A stretch of 64,000 nt of DNA from CAUYXS01 sp965248495. Lineage in GTDB: Bacteria; Chloroflexota; Dehalococcoidia; Lucifugimonadales; Australimonadaceae. Both the position numbers and the translations under genes were made by a program. The notes under the pieces are model-generated. The model saw only the letters and a program-made list of their open reading frames with translations. It did no database searches and was not told the origin of the DNA. Shown piece by piece: positions 22,934 to 31,668 of the stretch (the stretch's first letter is position 1; each line of letters opens with the position of its first letter). The stretch covers positions 1 through 64,000 of the forward strand of contig CBDFJL010000001.1 of NCBI GenBank assembly GCA_965248495.1. The letters are read 5' to 3'.

Positions 22934-23897
22934 GTGAACAGGGAGTACCTCCAGCGATGGTTGGATACGGCCATTGACCGCTGGGCCGCAACCGAGGCCC
23001 AGCGCCAGATGGTTCGAGACGCCCTCCATCGGGAGGGCTTTCCGCTTTGTGTGTCAGCCTCCCACCGCTTCGCGGTCATGACCCTGAGTTGGCGCTGGCC
23101 GCCGGTGGCGCCGTCGAGCTGTTGATGGCATCCGGTTACTCATTCGACCACGTCATCGATGGCGACGTGCCTCCCGGCGCAGTCGGGGATGAGGCGCTGA
23201 TCGGCCTGTCCCTGCTGTTCCTGGCGCAAGCGACGCTCATCGATGTCGCGACTGATGCCCTCGGGCCGCCCGCCGCCGCGGCGCTCATACGTGACGCGCT
23301 CGCCTCATTACGGTCGTCGGCTGCGGGGCAACTCGATGACGTACGGCTTGCCGCCCGCCCCGCCTCGGCCCCGACGACGACCGACGAAGCGTTGGCGATG
23401 ACCGAACTCAAGGCGGGGCCACTAGGCCACATCGCCGGCACAGTCGGTGCCCGGCTCGCAAACGCGCCACTCATCGACGCCAACAGCATCGCCGAATCGC
23501 TCTGGTACTTCGCGACCTATCGGCAGCTGATCGACGACCTCGGCGACATCAAGGCGGACGCGGCGTCCGCCTCTCGTTCCCGTGGCCAGGGGCCCTGCAC
23601 GCTCCCGCTGGTGTACCTGCGCCATTTCGATGCGACGAAGGACGGACAAACCCTCCTTCGAAATGGGGTTACTTCGCCTCGTATAATGGACGTTAATTCA
23701 GGTGGTGCTGGGCTTCACGGGCATGGTCCCTTAAGCGACCGGGTCCGGGACTCGGGCGCCATCCTGTTCACCGAGCTGAACGCGGAGGTCATGCGCAAAC
23801 GATCCCTCGACGCTGCCGGTTCGGTAGCCGGAGCCCACTCCCTCCGCGCGCTCATCGAAAACCGCCGTGTTGAAGTCACTCACCAACCCCCCAATAA
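22934..23897 (+). CDS. comQ: ComQ-like isoprenyl transferase, frameshifted
   Basis: Isoprenyl-diphosphate-synthase fold; ComQ attaches a prenyl group to the ComX Trp. The N terminus is NREYLQRWLDTAIDRWAATE from GTG 22934. The frame changes near 23045, then RGHDPELALAAGGAVELLM, FDHVIDGDVPP (first Asp motif, degenerate), SSAAGQLDDVRLA, ELKAGPLGHIAGTVGARLA, YRQLIDDLGDIKAD (second DDxxD) and TLPLVYLRHF follow. The GQxDD and IxxDxxD..TLPLxYL pattern resembles ComQ more than housekeeping prenyl synthases. A second frame change in the C run near 23890 would give a stop at 23895-23897; as written the frame runs on to 24327 inside comP, which is unlikely. About 320 residues. Confidence 0.65.
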
Positions 23898-26209
23898 CCA
23901 GACTCCCGCTCTTCGAGGTCACGCGCAGGCTCCTCGGGAGCGGTCTTCTCCCGCTCGCGCTGTTCCTCGTTGTATTCCTGCTGTCCCTTTCTGCCACGGA
24001 CGGCCCTCGCACCCTCGGCATCTCCGGCACTCCCTGCGACGACGGCTGGTGCATCTCCGAGGTCTTCCCTGCCAGTGCTGGGTGGGTCGCGGGCCTCCGG
24101 CCTGGGCAGACCATCGTGTCAGTCGAAGGCGACCTCCTCGACGCCGCAGACCCTCCTGCCGATTGGTCGTCGGTTGGGGCCACAACGGTTGTGGCGGAGA
24201 ACGGACGGGTGCTGACCGCCCGGGTGGACGACCCACCGCACGGCGACTCCCCCCTAAAGATCTCGCTCTGGGCCCTCGCGGGCGGCTTCGCCGTCCTAGG
24301 GTCCCTCGTCCAGTTCCGCAGGCCTGACTTACCGTCCGCCGTGGCCTTCGGCCTGTTCTCCGCCATCACGGCGGTCGCATTGGCCATCGCACCCGCTACC
24401 GGGGCCGAGTCACCGCCCTGGTCGCTCATGGTCCAAGCGTACGCACTGCTCGGGTCGAGCTACCTGCTGTTCGAGTTCCTCTATCGGCTCGCCGTCGAGC
24501 AGGGTACCGAGCTGGTGCGTTGGGGGCGGTTTCGGAGGCTCTTCCAAACCTTCACTGTCGTGGTGATGGCTTCATACACCCTGGTTGCCTTGGCCGCCCC
24601 GCGCGCGTACGAGTATGTACGTTCAGGCCTGGTCCTGGTGATGGTCATCGGGCTCGTCGCCTCCATTGTCCTCCTGCTGGTGGCCTCGCGCTCACTGGCC
24701 CGGCGCGGGGAAGGCGGGCTCCTCCGTGTGCCCTTCTACGGGCTGGCGGGGGGCTTCCTCCCGTTCCTCACGCTTACACTGGTGCCTGACATCGCCGGTC
24801 GTGGGCCGTTCGTGGCAGTGGACATCACCGTTCTGCCCATCGTGCTGGTCCCTACGTCGTTCGCTTACGCCATCCTGCGCAGTCAGCTGTGGGGCATCAG
24901 GCGTCTGGTACACCGAGGGCTCGTCTACGCACTCGTGAGCGTAGTGCTGCTGTCCTTCGTGGTCGCCGGCATCACCCTGGCCAACCGCATATCGGACACC
25001 TCGGAAACGTCGGTGGAGCTGATCCTCGCTGGCGTCCTGGTCGTCGTGGGCATCTCCGTCTACCGGCCCCTGGTCCGCGGGGCCAGGGGCCTCGTGGACC
25101 GAGTGTTCTACACGGACACCCCTTCCTATTCGGAGTTTGTCCGGGAGCTGCAACAGGACCTCAACAGCGTTGGTGCCGAGGGCATCCTGGCCGTTGCCTT
25201 GGGGCAGGTGCTTTGCCAGCGGCTCGGACTGGAGTCGATGGTGTTGCTGGGCACCGAAGAAGACGGCGCGATGGTCGTCAAAGCCCGGTACGGTGAGGGG
25301 GCCCGCGCCGTGATCGGCGCTGTCGACGATGGGCACCTACGCCCGCCCGACGCATCGGTCCGCGGCCCGACCATCGTTCGGCTCGGTGCCGACCAAGTCG
25401 TCGCGACCCACCTCTTGACCAACGACCGGCTGGTCGGCACGCTGCTGCTGGGGCCGAAGGAGGGGGGTGAGCTGTTCGTCAGCGACGAGATCAACCTCAT
25501 TCTGGGCGCCGCGCCGTTCATCGCCATGGCTCTCGACCGCGACGAGCTCTCGGGGACCATGCGTCAGCTCAACCGCCGCCTGGTGGAGACGGAGGAGCGC
25601 GAGCGAGCCCGCATGGCCATCGACCTCCACGATGGTCCGCTCCAGAAGGCCGTGGCCCTGGCTTGGGACCGCGACTACGCGGCCACGAACCCCACGGAGG
25701 TCGCCAAGGAGCTGGTAAATGAGCTGCGCGAGTTCGGCTCACGGCTGCGGCCTTCGATCCTCGACGACTTGGGCCTCCCATCGTCGCTCGAGTGGCTCCT
25801 CGCGTCGTCGCTGCGGAGCACCGGCATCGAAGGGCACCTCGAGCTCATCGGACTCGATGAGGACACTCGACTACCTTCGGAGGTGGAATTGGCGCTGTTC
25901 CGCGTGACCCAGGAGTCGCTCAACAACGCCGTGAAGCACTCGAGCGCGTCGGAGATGCACGCCTGTCTCAGACTTTCGGGCGATGCGCTCACCCTGACCG
26001 TGCGCGACAATGGGGTGGGGATTGGCGGCGCTGGCTCCGGCCGCATCCCAAGCTCACGCCTGGGCATGGTCGGCATGCGTGAGCGGGTCATGCAGGTCGG
26101 CGGCGACCTGTCCGTGGAGTCCAAGCCAGGCATGGGCGTTACCATTGAGGTCACCGTCCCCATGACCGAGGAGACGCTTGTAGGCATTCGAGAACAACAT
26201 GACGACTGA
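23867..26209 (+). CDS. comP: ComP-like sensor histidine kinase with PDZ-like sensor segment
   Basis: Domain order over 780 residues: membrane helix 1 (about 25-43); an outside PDZ-like segment (about 55-125, with ASAGWVAGLRPGQTIVSVEG); at least six more membrane helices to about residue 400; a GAF-like region; then HisKA_3 with phosphoacceptor His588 in IDLHDGPLQ; and HATPase_c with N box TQESLNNAVKH and G1 RDNGVGIGG. As I recall, B. subtilis ComP has the same plan, including GLRQGD in its PDZ-like part. The GTG start overlaps the comQ end. Expected role: sensing the modified peptide and phosphorylating the next gene's product, whose start it overlaps. Confidence 0.75.
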   Translation: MLKSLTNPPITRLPLFEVTRRLLGSGLLPLALFLVVFLLSLSATDGPRTLGISGTPCDDGWCISEVFPASAGWVAGLRPGQTIVSVEGDLLDAADPPADWSSVGATTVVAENGRVLTARVDDPPHGDSPLKISLWALAGGFAVLGSLVQFRRPDLPSAVAFGLFSAITAVALAIAPATGAESPPWSLMVQAYALLGSSYLLFEFLYRLAVEQGTELVRWGRFRRLFQTFTVVVMASYTLVALAAPRAYEYVRSGLVLVMVIGLVASIVLLLVASRSLARRGEGGLLRVPFYGLAGGFLPFLTLTLVPDIAGRGPFVAVDITVLPIVLVPTSFAYAILRSQLWGIRRLVHRGLVYALVSVVLLSFVVAGITLANRISDTSETSVELILAGVLVVVGISVYRPLVRGARGLVDRVFYTDTPSYSEFVRELQQDLNSVGAEGILAVALGQVLCQRLGLESMVLLGTEEDGAMVVKARYGEGARAVIGAVDDGHLRPPDASVRGPTIVRLGADQVVATHLLTNDRLVGTLLLGPKEGGELFVSDEINLILGAAPFIAMALDRDELSGTMRQLNRRLVETEERERARMAIDLHDGPLQKAVALAWDRDYAATNPTEVAKELVNELREFGSRLRPSILDDLGLPSSLEWLLASSLRSTGIEGHLELIGLDEDTRLPSEVELALFRVTQESLNNAVKHSSASEMHACLRLSGDALTLTVRDNGVGIGGAGSGRIPSSRLGMVGMRERVMQVGGDLSVESKPGMGVTIEVTVPMTEETLVGIREQHDD

Positions 26210-26864
26210 TACGCTCGGACGGAACATCCGGGTCGTCCTCGTCGACGACCACGCCATGTTCCGTCAAGGTGTACGCGATCGGCTGAATCGGGAGCCCGAC
26301 ATCGACGTTGTCGCCGACTGCGAGTCTCGCGAGGAGGGGCTACGGCTTGTGGAGGAGCTGCTGCCGGACGTCGTGATCCTCGACATTCGCCTTCGCCAGG
26401 ACTCCGGCATCGAGGTGGCGAAGCAGATCCGCAGGGCTCACCCCGACATTCGCATACTCATCGTCAGTGCCTATGACTATGATCAGTACGTCCGTGCGCT
26501 CGCCCGCGTTGGTGTCGACGGCTACATCTCCAAAGAGAACTCACAGGATGAGCTCGTTCAAGCCATCCACGAGGTCGTGGGCGGTGGCGCAGTGCTCACT
26601 CCCAGGGTCGCCAGCAAGGTGATGCGGGCCATGTCGGAGCACAACCCCCAGCCACAGGCTCACCAGATCGACGATCTGACCGTGCGCGAAATCGAAGTGC
26701 TGGAGCTCATGCGAGAGGGCATGCGCAATGTCGCCATAGCCGAGATGCTGGCCATCTCGCCGCGCACCGTGGAGTCTCACGTCGCCCGCATCATGTCCAA
26801 ACTGGGGTCGTCCAGCCGTACGCAGGCCATCAAGACCGCCACGGAGATGGGACTGCTGGCCTAG
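26199..26864 (+). CDS. comA: ComA-like NarL-family response regulator
   Basis: Receiver domain at about residues 10-125 with VVLVDDH, phosphoacceptor Asp62 (VVILDIRLRQ), a Ser switch residue (IVSAYD) and Lys in GYISKENS. The LuxR-type DNA-binding domain is at about 155-215 (LTVREIEVLELMREGMRNVA, SPRTVESHVARIMSKLG). At 221 aa it is complete. It overlaps the kinase gene by 11 nt, so the two are translationally coupled. ComA identity is inferred from context; the domain pair alone is generic. It ends 13 bp from the convergent polysaccharide cluster. Confidence 0.8.
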   Translation: MTTDTLGRNIRVVLVDDHAMFRQGVRDRLNREPDIDVVADCESREEGLRLVEELLPDVVILDIRLRQDSGIEVAKQIRRAHPDIRILIVSAYDYDQYVRALARVGVDGYISKENSQDELVQAIHEVVGGGAVLTPRVASKVMRAMSEHNPQPQAHQIDDLTVREIEVLELMREGMRNVAIAEMLAISPRTVESHVARIMSKLGSSSRTQAIKTATEMGLLA

Positions 26865-26877
26865 CCCAAGCCGCGCG

Positions 26878-27528
26878 TCAGACTGGCCGGGCGGGCACGC
26901 CGACGACGGTGGTATGTGCTGGGACGTCCTCCCGTACCACAGCGCCCGCTCCAACAACCGCGTGCTCGCCGATACGCACACCAGGCAGGACGATGGCGCC
27001 GGTGCCCAGCCAAGCGAACGCCCCCACGCTGACACCGCCCGAGGTGATCGCCCCCGGGCTGGCGTGAGCGCAATCGCCGAGCGCCGTGTCGTGGTCGAGG
27101 GAGGCGCTCGTGTTCACGATGCAGCCGAAGCCGATGGTGCACCCGGTGTTGACCACAGCGCGGGGCATGACCACGGCCCCGGCCCCAATGGTGACCCCCG
27201 GGGCCACAACCGCCGACGGGTCCACGACCGACGCAATCGCTACGCCCTCGGCCTGAAGCTGGCTCAGCCGCGCGCCCCGCTGGGTGTTATCTCCCACGCC
27301 GACGATGACCACGGCGCCGATGCTGGAGCCCAGCCGCGCGGCGTCCTCGGAAGTCCCGAGCACCCGCAGCCCGTCGACCTCAATGCCTATCTTCGTGGGG
27401 TCGTCGTCGAGGAAACCCGCGATCTCCCGGCCGGCCGCGCGCAGGACCTGCGCGACCACGCGCCCATGGCCGCCAGCGCCGAGCAGCAGCACTGGACTCT
27501 GGTCTGACTGAGTAGGACTGTTGGGCAT
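26878..27528 (-). CDS. PglD/NeuD-family sugar O/N-acetyltransferase
   Basis: The N-terminal part has LLLGAGGHGRVVAQVL, a Rossmann-like UDP-sugar-binding domain; from about residue 100 onward there are left-handed beta-helix hexapeptide repeats (VVAPGVTIGAGAVVMPRAVV, IVNTSASLDHDTALGD with the catalytic His, GEHAVVGAGAVV). At 216 aa it is typical for acetyl-CoA:UDP-amino-sugar acetyltransferases of glycan clusters. It is the last gene of the leftward polysaccharide operon, after a PglC-like transferase. Confidence 0.85.
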   Translation of the reverse strand: MPNSPTQSDQSPVLLLGAGGHGRVVAQVLRAAGREIAGFLDDDPTKIGIEVDGLRVLGTSEDAARLGSSIGAVVIVGVGDNTQRGARLSQLQAEGVAIASVVDPSAVVAPGVTIGAGAVVMPRAVVNTGCTIGFGCIVNTSASLDHDTALGDCAHASPGAITSGGVSVGAFAWLGTGAIVLPGVRIGEHAVVGAGAVVREDVPAHTTVVGVPARPV

Positions 27529-27542
27529 GGCTCCTGCCGATT

Positions 27543-28178
27543 CTAGCGGTCGGCGGACCCTCGCTGCTCATCGCGTTCATCGGGATCGAGGCGCTCGTCG
27601 GTGAACCGAGGCATCGTCGCGTGTCCCTCGGCGCTCACGCCCTCGCGGCGCAGCACGGCCATGGCGGTGCGCACGAATATCTTCGCGTCGAGCCACAGCG
27701 ACCAGTTGTCGACGTACCAGACGTCCCGCTCGAACTTCGCGTCCCAGTCGAGGGCGTTGCGGCCGCTGGAGAGCACGGGGCCAGCCATCCCGGGGGGCAT
27801 GTCGTGCCGTCGCATCTGGGTGGGCGTGTACGCATCGAGGTACTCGACCAGCAGCGGCCGCGGCCCGACCAGGCTCATCTGGCCGCGCAACACGTTGATG
27901 AGCTCCGGTAGCTCGTCAATGGTCGTCTTCCTCAACAACTTCCCAATCGTGGTCAGGCGCTCCTCGTCTGGCAGGGGGCTGCCGTCGGCCGCGAGCGTGT
28001 CGGCCATCGTACGGAACTTGAGAATGGTGAACTCGCGCCCCCGGTGGCCGATTCGCGGCTGACGGAAGAGGACCGGCGAGCCCATGGTCGTGCGGACCAC
28101 AAGCGCGGCCAGCAGCAGCACGGGGGAAAAAATGACCACGAGCAACGCCGACCCGATGAGGTCGACAAGCCGTTTCAT
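27543..28178 (-). CDS. initiating sugar phosphotransferase (PglC/WcaJ family)
   Basis: These enzymes transfer a sugar-1-phosphate to undecaprenyl phosphate at the inner face of the membrane. Start at 28178 gives MKRLVDLIGSALLVVIFSPV, a re-entrant membrane helix; then QPRIGHRGREFTILKFRTM, TTIGKLLRKTTIDELPELIN and MSLVGPRPLL, all family signatures including the catalytic Asp-Glu pair. It has the short single-helix form (about 211 aa). It probably starts the repeat unit assembled by this cluster. Confidence 0.9.
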   Translation of the reverse strand: MKRLVDLIGSALLVVIFSPVLLLAALVVRTTMGSPVLFRQPRIGHRGREFTILKFRTMADTLAADGSPLPDEERLTTIGKLLRKTTIDELPELINVLRGQMSLVGPRPLLVEYLDAYTPTQMRRHDMPPGMAGPVLSSGRNALDWDAKFERDVWYVDNWSLWLDAKIFVRTAMAVLRREGVSAEGHATMPRFTDERLDPDERDEQRGSADR

Positions 28179-28195
28179 TCTGAGCGCAAGCCACC

Positions 28196-29422
28196 TCACC
28201 GCGCCGCCTCCTCCAACACTGCGATGAGCCGGTGCGCAAGCAGGGTGCGGTCGAATTCGCGCTCGGCGAGGGCGCGAGCGTTGCGCCCGTATCGCTCGAC
28301 GACGTCGGGGTGATCACGCAGGTACGTCATGCTATCCGCCAGGGCCTCGGGGTCGTCGGGAGGCACATAGACGCCTGCCTCGTTGTCCTCGACCAACGAC
28401 TGGAGCCAACCCGGCGTGTTCACGATAGCCGGCCGGCCGGCGGCGAAGGTGTCGAACAGCTTGTTGGGTGAGCAGGTGTAGAGGACAGGGACGTTCTTAT
28501 AGATGGTCATGCCGACGTCCGAGGCCGCGACCAGGCTGGCCACGGCGTCCTTGTCGGGCACCTGAGTCGAGAAAACGACGTTGCGCAGGCCGCCCTCACG
28601 CGCCAGGCGCTCCAGCTCCGGGCGGCGCTTGCCGTTGCCGTGCAGAACCACGGCTATGTCGTCCTCGCCGCGCTCTTGGAGCAGCTTCGCGGCCTCCAGC
28701 ACGGGGACCAGGTCGTTGGCCTCGCCCATGGCGCCGAAGTAGGTGCAGACAAACTTACCGTCAAGGCCCAGGCGCTGGCGGAAACCGGCGCCGTCCCGCT
28801 CCGGGTAGAACAGATCGAGGTCCGATGCGTTGGGGATGACCGTGACGTTGGCCTCCGGAACTCCCGTGGCCAGGACGCCGTCGCGCATGCCCGGAGAGAG
28901 CGCGACGATGTGCTTCGAGCGGCTGTAGATGAAGCGCTCGAGCAACCTGGCGGCCCGGCAGAGCAGCGGATTGCGCAGCGCCCCCAACTGTATCGGCGCC
29001 TCGGGCCATAGGTCGCGCACCTCGAAGACCAGCGGTCTGCGGTGCCATAGGCTGGCCACCACACCCGGCAGGCCAATGGTCAGCGGGGTGGACGTCGCGA
29101 AGACGACGTCCGGCCGGGGCAGCGAGAGCACGGCGAGGCTGCTGACCAGCGCGAAGCTCGCAAACGCCAGGGCACGGCTCACGTAGCCCCTCGCGGTGCC
29201 GCCGACGTAGTCCGCATAGCCGCCACGCACCTCGACCACCTCGATGCCGTCGATGTCGCGGCGGCGGCGTAGCAGGCCCCGCCACGGCACGCGGGGGTCC
29301 GCCGCGGTGACCATGGTCACGCGATGCCCTTCGGCGACCATGCGGCGCGCGAACTCGTACGAGCGGGTGCCGCCGACCCCCGAGCGGGTCACGAAGTACT
29401 GGTGCAGGTAGAGGATATGCAC
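28196..29422 (-). CDS. glycosyltransferase family 4 (WbuB-like)
   Basis: GT-B fold: the N terminus MHILYLHQYFVTRSGVGGTR has the Gly-rich acceptor-side loop, and the C-terminal half has FSTQVPDKDAVASLVAASDV and SPNKLFDTFAAGRPAIVNTP (E-x7-E-type donor region with variation). At 408 aa it is normal for WbuB/Cap-type transferases. The donor sugar cannot be read from sequence. Two bases separate it from the heparinase-like gene. Confidence 0.85.
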   Translation of the reverse strand: MHILYLHQYFVTRSGVGGTRSYEFARRMVAEGHRVTMVTAADPRVPWRGLLRRRRDIDGIEVVEVRGGYADYVGGTARGYVSRALAFASFALVSSLAVLSLPRPDVVFATSTPLTIGLPGVVASLWHRRPLVFEVRDLWPEAPIQLGALRNPLLCRAARLLERFIYSRSKHIVALSPGMRDGVLATGVPEANVTVIPNASDLDLFYPERDGAGFRQRLGLDGKFVCTYFGAMGEANDLVPVLEAAKLLQERGEDDIAVVLHGNGKRRPELERLAREGGLRNVVFSTQVPDKDAVASLVAASDVGMTIYKNVPVLYTCSPNKLFDTFAAGRPAIVNTPGWLQSLVEDNEAGVYVPPDDPEALADSMTYLRDHPDVVERYGRNARALAEREFDRTLLAHRLIAVLEEAAR

Positions 29423-29423
29423 C

Positions 29424-31637
29424 CTAGCTCGCCTCCAGCCGGACCTGGTCGCTCAGCCCCGAGACGTCCACGAACGACGCGCTCAACAACGTCCCCTTGC
29501 CACCCGGCGCGCCGAGCTCGATCTCCAGCGCCGCGCCGGAGGGGCCATGCGCCGTCACCGTGCCCTGCCCCAGCTCGGCCTGCCACCCAGGGTCCAGCGT
29601 GAAAACCGTGACAAAACGGCCGGGCAGTGACGTAGTGCCGGAAACCCGCAGGGAAAGAGCAGGCTCCCTCTGACCATAGTAGCGCGAGCGCCATCCCAGA
29701 GGCGCTTCCGCCTCGTCGCCGCACGTCACGCCGGCGCGCACGGACGCCAGGCCCTCGGTCCGCCATTGCACGGTCGCGCCGCTGAGCAGGTCCAGCCGGA
29801 GCAGCCCGGCGGCAGCGTCCAACGTGTGGTCGACGGGGCTCAGCAGCCATTGGAGCGCTGCCTGTTGCGTCCCCTCGCCAAGCAGATCGTCGACCACGAC
29901 CCAGAGGGCGTCGCCTGCGCGCACGACAGTGCGACGGTGGGTGACGGGTGGGTCCAACCGCCGATAGCCGTCGTGCTCGCCTTGGAACGCCTCCACGCTC
30001 CCCTGCGCACCGCGCTCGAACGCCAGCGCCCGCGCCTTGGCCCACTGAAGCCACATGAAGTGCGGGCCGTGGGCCATCTGGTCCACGCCCCCGACCTCGA
30101 CGGTATTGTGGACCGCCGTCATGCCCAGGCCACCGCTCCACGGCGGCTCGTCGTAGTAGCGGTAGGTCCCGGCATCAGACGCCACGTTGACCCCGTCGTG
30201 CCACAGGTCGAGGTGCAGCAGGTCGGCCTGCCCAGGCCGGTACGCGTAGTCGACGCACCGCAGCGTGGCAAACCCGCGCGTGCCGCGCAGCGTGTAGTAA
30301 CCGCCGTCACGGGCCGCAAGACTCCGCCTCGGCTCGGTGTCTCGTGGTGCGTCCAGGGCTTCGGGGCCGAACAGCCACAACGCCTCCTCGTCCCATGCTC
30401 CCGGGTCGTAGGTGCGCCTCCCGTGAGCGAGGTAGCGTGCAGCACCGACCACCGGGCGAAAGTCCGTGTAGCCGCAGGCGGTCAAGGGCAGCACCAGCGC
30501 ACCGTCGTTGTTGCCGTAGTTGGGCACCTCGCCCGTGGTCTCGTCCTGAAGCGCGTGGAGGAAGTCGGCGGCGCGTCCAACACGGTCGATGACACCCGCG
30601 GGAAGCGGATCGTCTGCCGACCGGCCGAGTGCGATCGCCCACAGGTAGTCGTGCAGCACGACGCGGTGGTAGTTGGTCGAGTTCTGGATGTAGGTGCCGT
30701 CCGGAGCGATCTGCCGCATGGCCTCGTCGGTCAGGATGGCGCGTCCATGCTCTCGCCAGCGCCGCGCACTCGTGAGCTCCGGGAACAGTAGCCCGACCGT
30801 CCACAGGCCCACACCCTCACTGATGGCATGGTTATTGCGCTGAAGCCTCGCGTAGACGTGGGCCCGATCGATACGGTCGGCCTGGGCCCCGATGGCCCCG
30901 ACAAGCTCAGCCACCCGCTCGGGCGTCGTCGCGGGCGCGCCGTCGAAGGCGCTGAGGGCGAAGCACCACGCCATGAGCCGCAGCGCGATCTCCTGGCCGT
31001 CCTTCCAGTGCGCTCCGGCGTTGGGCGGGTTGTCGCGTTGCCACGACTGGGCCAGCCGCCAGAACGCCTCCGGGAACCGCTCGTCATCGGTCGCCCAGTA
31101 CGCCCGCGCAAGCGTGTAGGCGAAGCCGAACCTGCCCGGCTCCCACACGTACTTGATGTCGCCGGTGGTGCGCGAGTAGACAGGCACGCGAGTCCAGTGC
31201 GCCTCCGCCGGCGTGCGCTGGCCGGTGAACGGGTTGGCGTGCGAGCCGCCAGGAGCGGTGAGCGGCGAGGCGCTCGCGGACGAGAAGTAGGTCAGCTCGC
31301 CATCGACGATGCGGTCGGCTTCCGCGCGAAGCGCCTCGACACCGGCCTCGCCCAGCAGGCGCTTGAGCGCGGGCGCCACCAGGCTGCGCTCGCCCACGAA
31401 GAATCGACGGGGCTGGGCGGCTCGGTGCTCAACATAGGCGCGTGGCTCCGACGACACGCCGTGGCCAAGCCATCGCGCGAGCTCGTACTCATCCCACGGC
31501 CGCCGAGGAAAGCGCCGGGCGTAGAGCCCACTGCGCACGGCGGCTTCGTAGGCCACGCGACTTGCGAGCCAGCCCGCGCCATAGTCGCCAGCCGCCTCCC
31601 TGGCCAGGCGGATGCCTTTGAGTAGCGACCTCAGCAT
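29424..31637 (-). CDS. heparinase II/III-family protein
   Basis: Start at 31637 gives MLRSLLKGIRLAREAAGDYG. The middle part is an alpha/alpha toroid (RDNPPNAGAHWKDGQEIALR, NNHAISEGVGLW, NSTNYHRVVLHDYLWA) with the conserved Asn-His and Tyr candidates; the C-terminal beta-sandwich has DLLHLDLWHDGVNVASDAGT and HNTVEVGGVDQM, a signature region of heparinase II/III. At 737 aa it is typical of those found in surface-polysaccharide clusters. No signal peptide is evident. A lyase trimming the polymer is the usual proposal. Confidence 0.85.
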   Translation of the reverse strand: MLRSLLKGIRLAREAAGDYGAGWLASRVAYEAAVRSGLYARRFPRRPWDEYELARWLGHGVSSEPRAYVEHRAAQPRRFFVGERSLVAPALKRLLGEAGVEALRAEADRIVDGELTYFSSASASPLTAPGGSHANPFTGQRTPAEAHWTRVPVYSRTTGDIKYVWEPGRFGFAYTLARAYWATDDERFPEAFWRLAQSWQRDNPPNAGAHWKDGQEIALRLMAWCFALSAFDGAPATTPERVAELVGAIGAQADRIDRAHVYARLQRNNHAISEGVGLWTVGLLFPELTSARRWREHGRAILTDEAMRQIAPDGTYIQNSTNYHRVVLHDYLWAIALGRSADDPLPAGVIDRVGRAADFLHALQDETTGEVPNYGNNDGALVLPLTACGYTDFRPVVGAARYLAHGRRTYDPGAWDEEALWLFGPEALDAPRDTEPRRSLAARDGGYYTLRGTRGFATLRCVDYAYRPGQADLLHLDLWHDGVNVASDAGTYRYYDEPPWSGGLGMTAVHNTVEVGGVDQMAHGPHFMWLQWAKARALAFERGAQGSVEAFQGEHDGYRRLDPPVTHRRTVVRAGDALWVVVDDLLGEGTQQAALQWLLSPVDHTLDAAAGLLRLDLLSGATVQWRTEGLASVRAGVTCGDEAEAPLGWRSRYYGQREPALSLRVSGTTSLPGRFVTVFTLDPGWQAELGQGTVTAHGPSGAALEIELGAPGGKGTLLSASFVDVSGLSDQVRLEAS

Positions 31638-31668
31638 GCCGGCGTCAAAGGCGAGCACGGCGAAAGCC

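Noticed and set aside
23898..24327. C-terminal extension of the comQ frame into comP
   Set aside because: It is out of frame over a clear kinase N terminus and Arg/Pro-rich; a one-base error in the C run near 23890 explains it.
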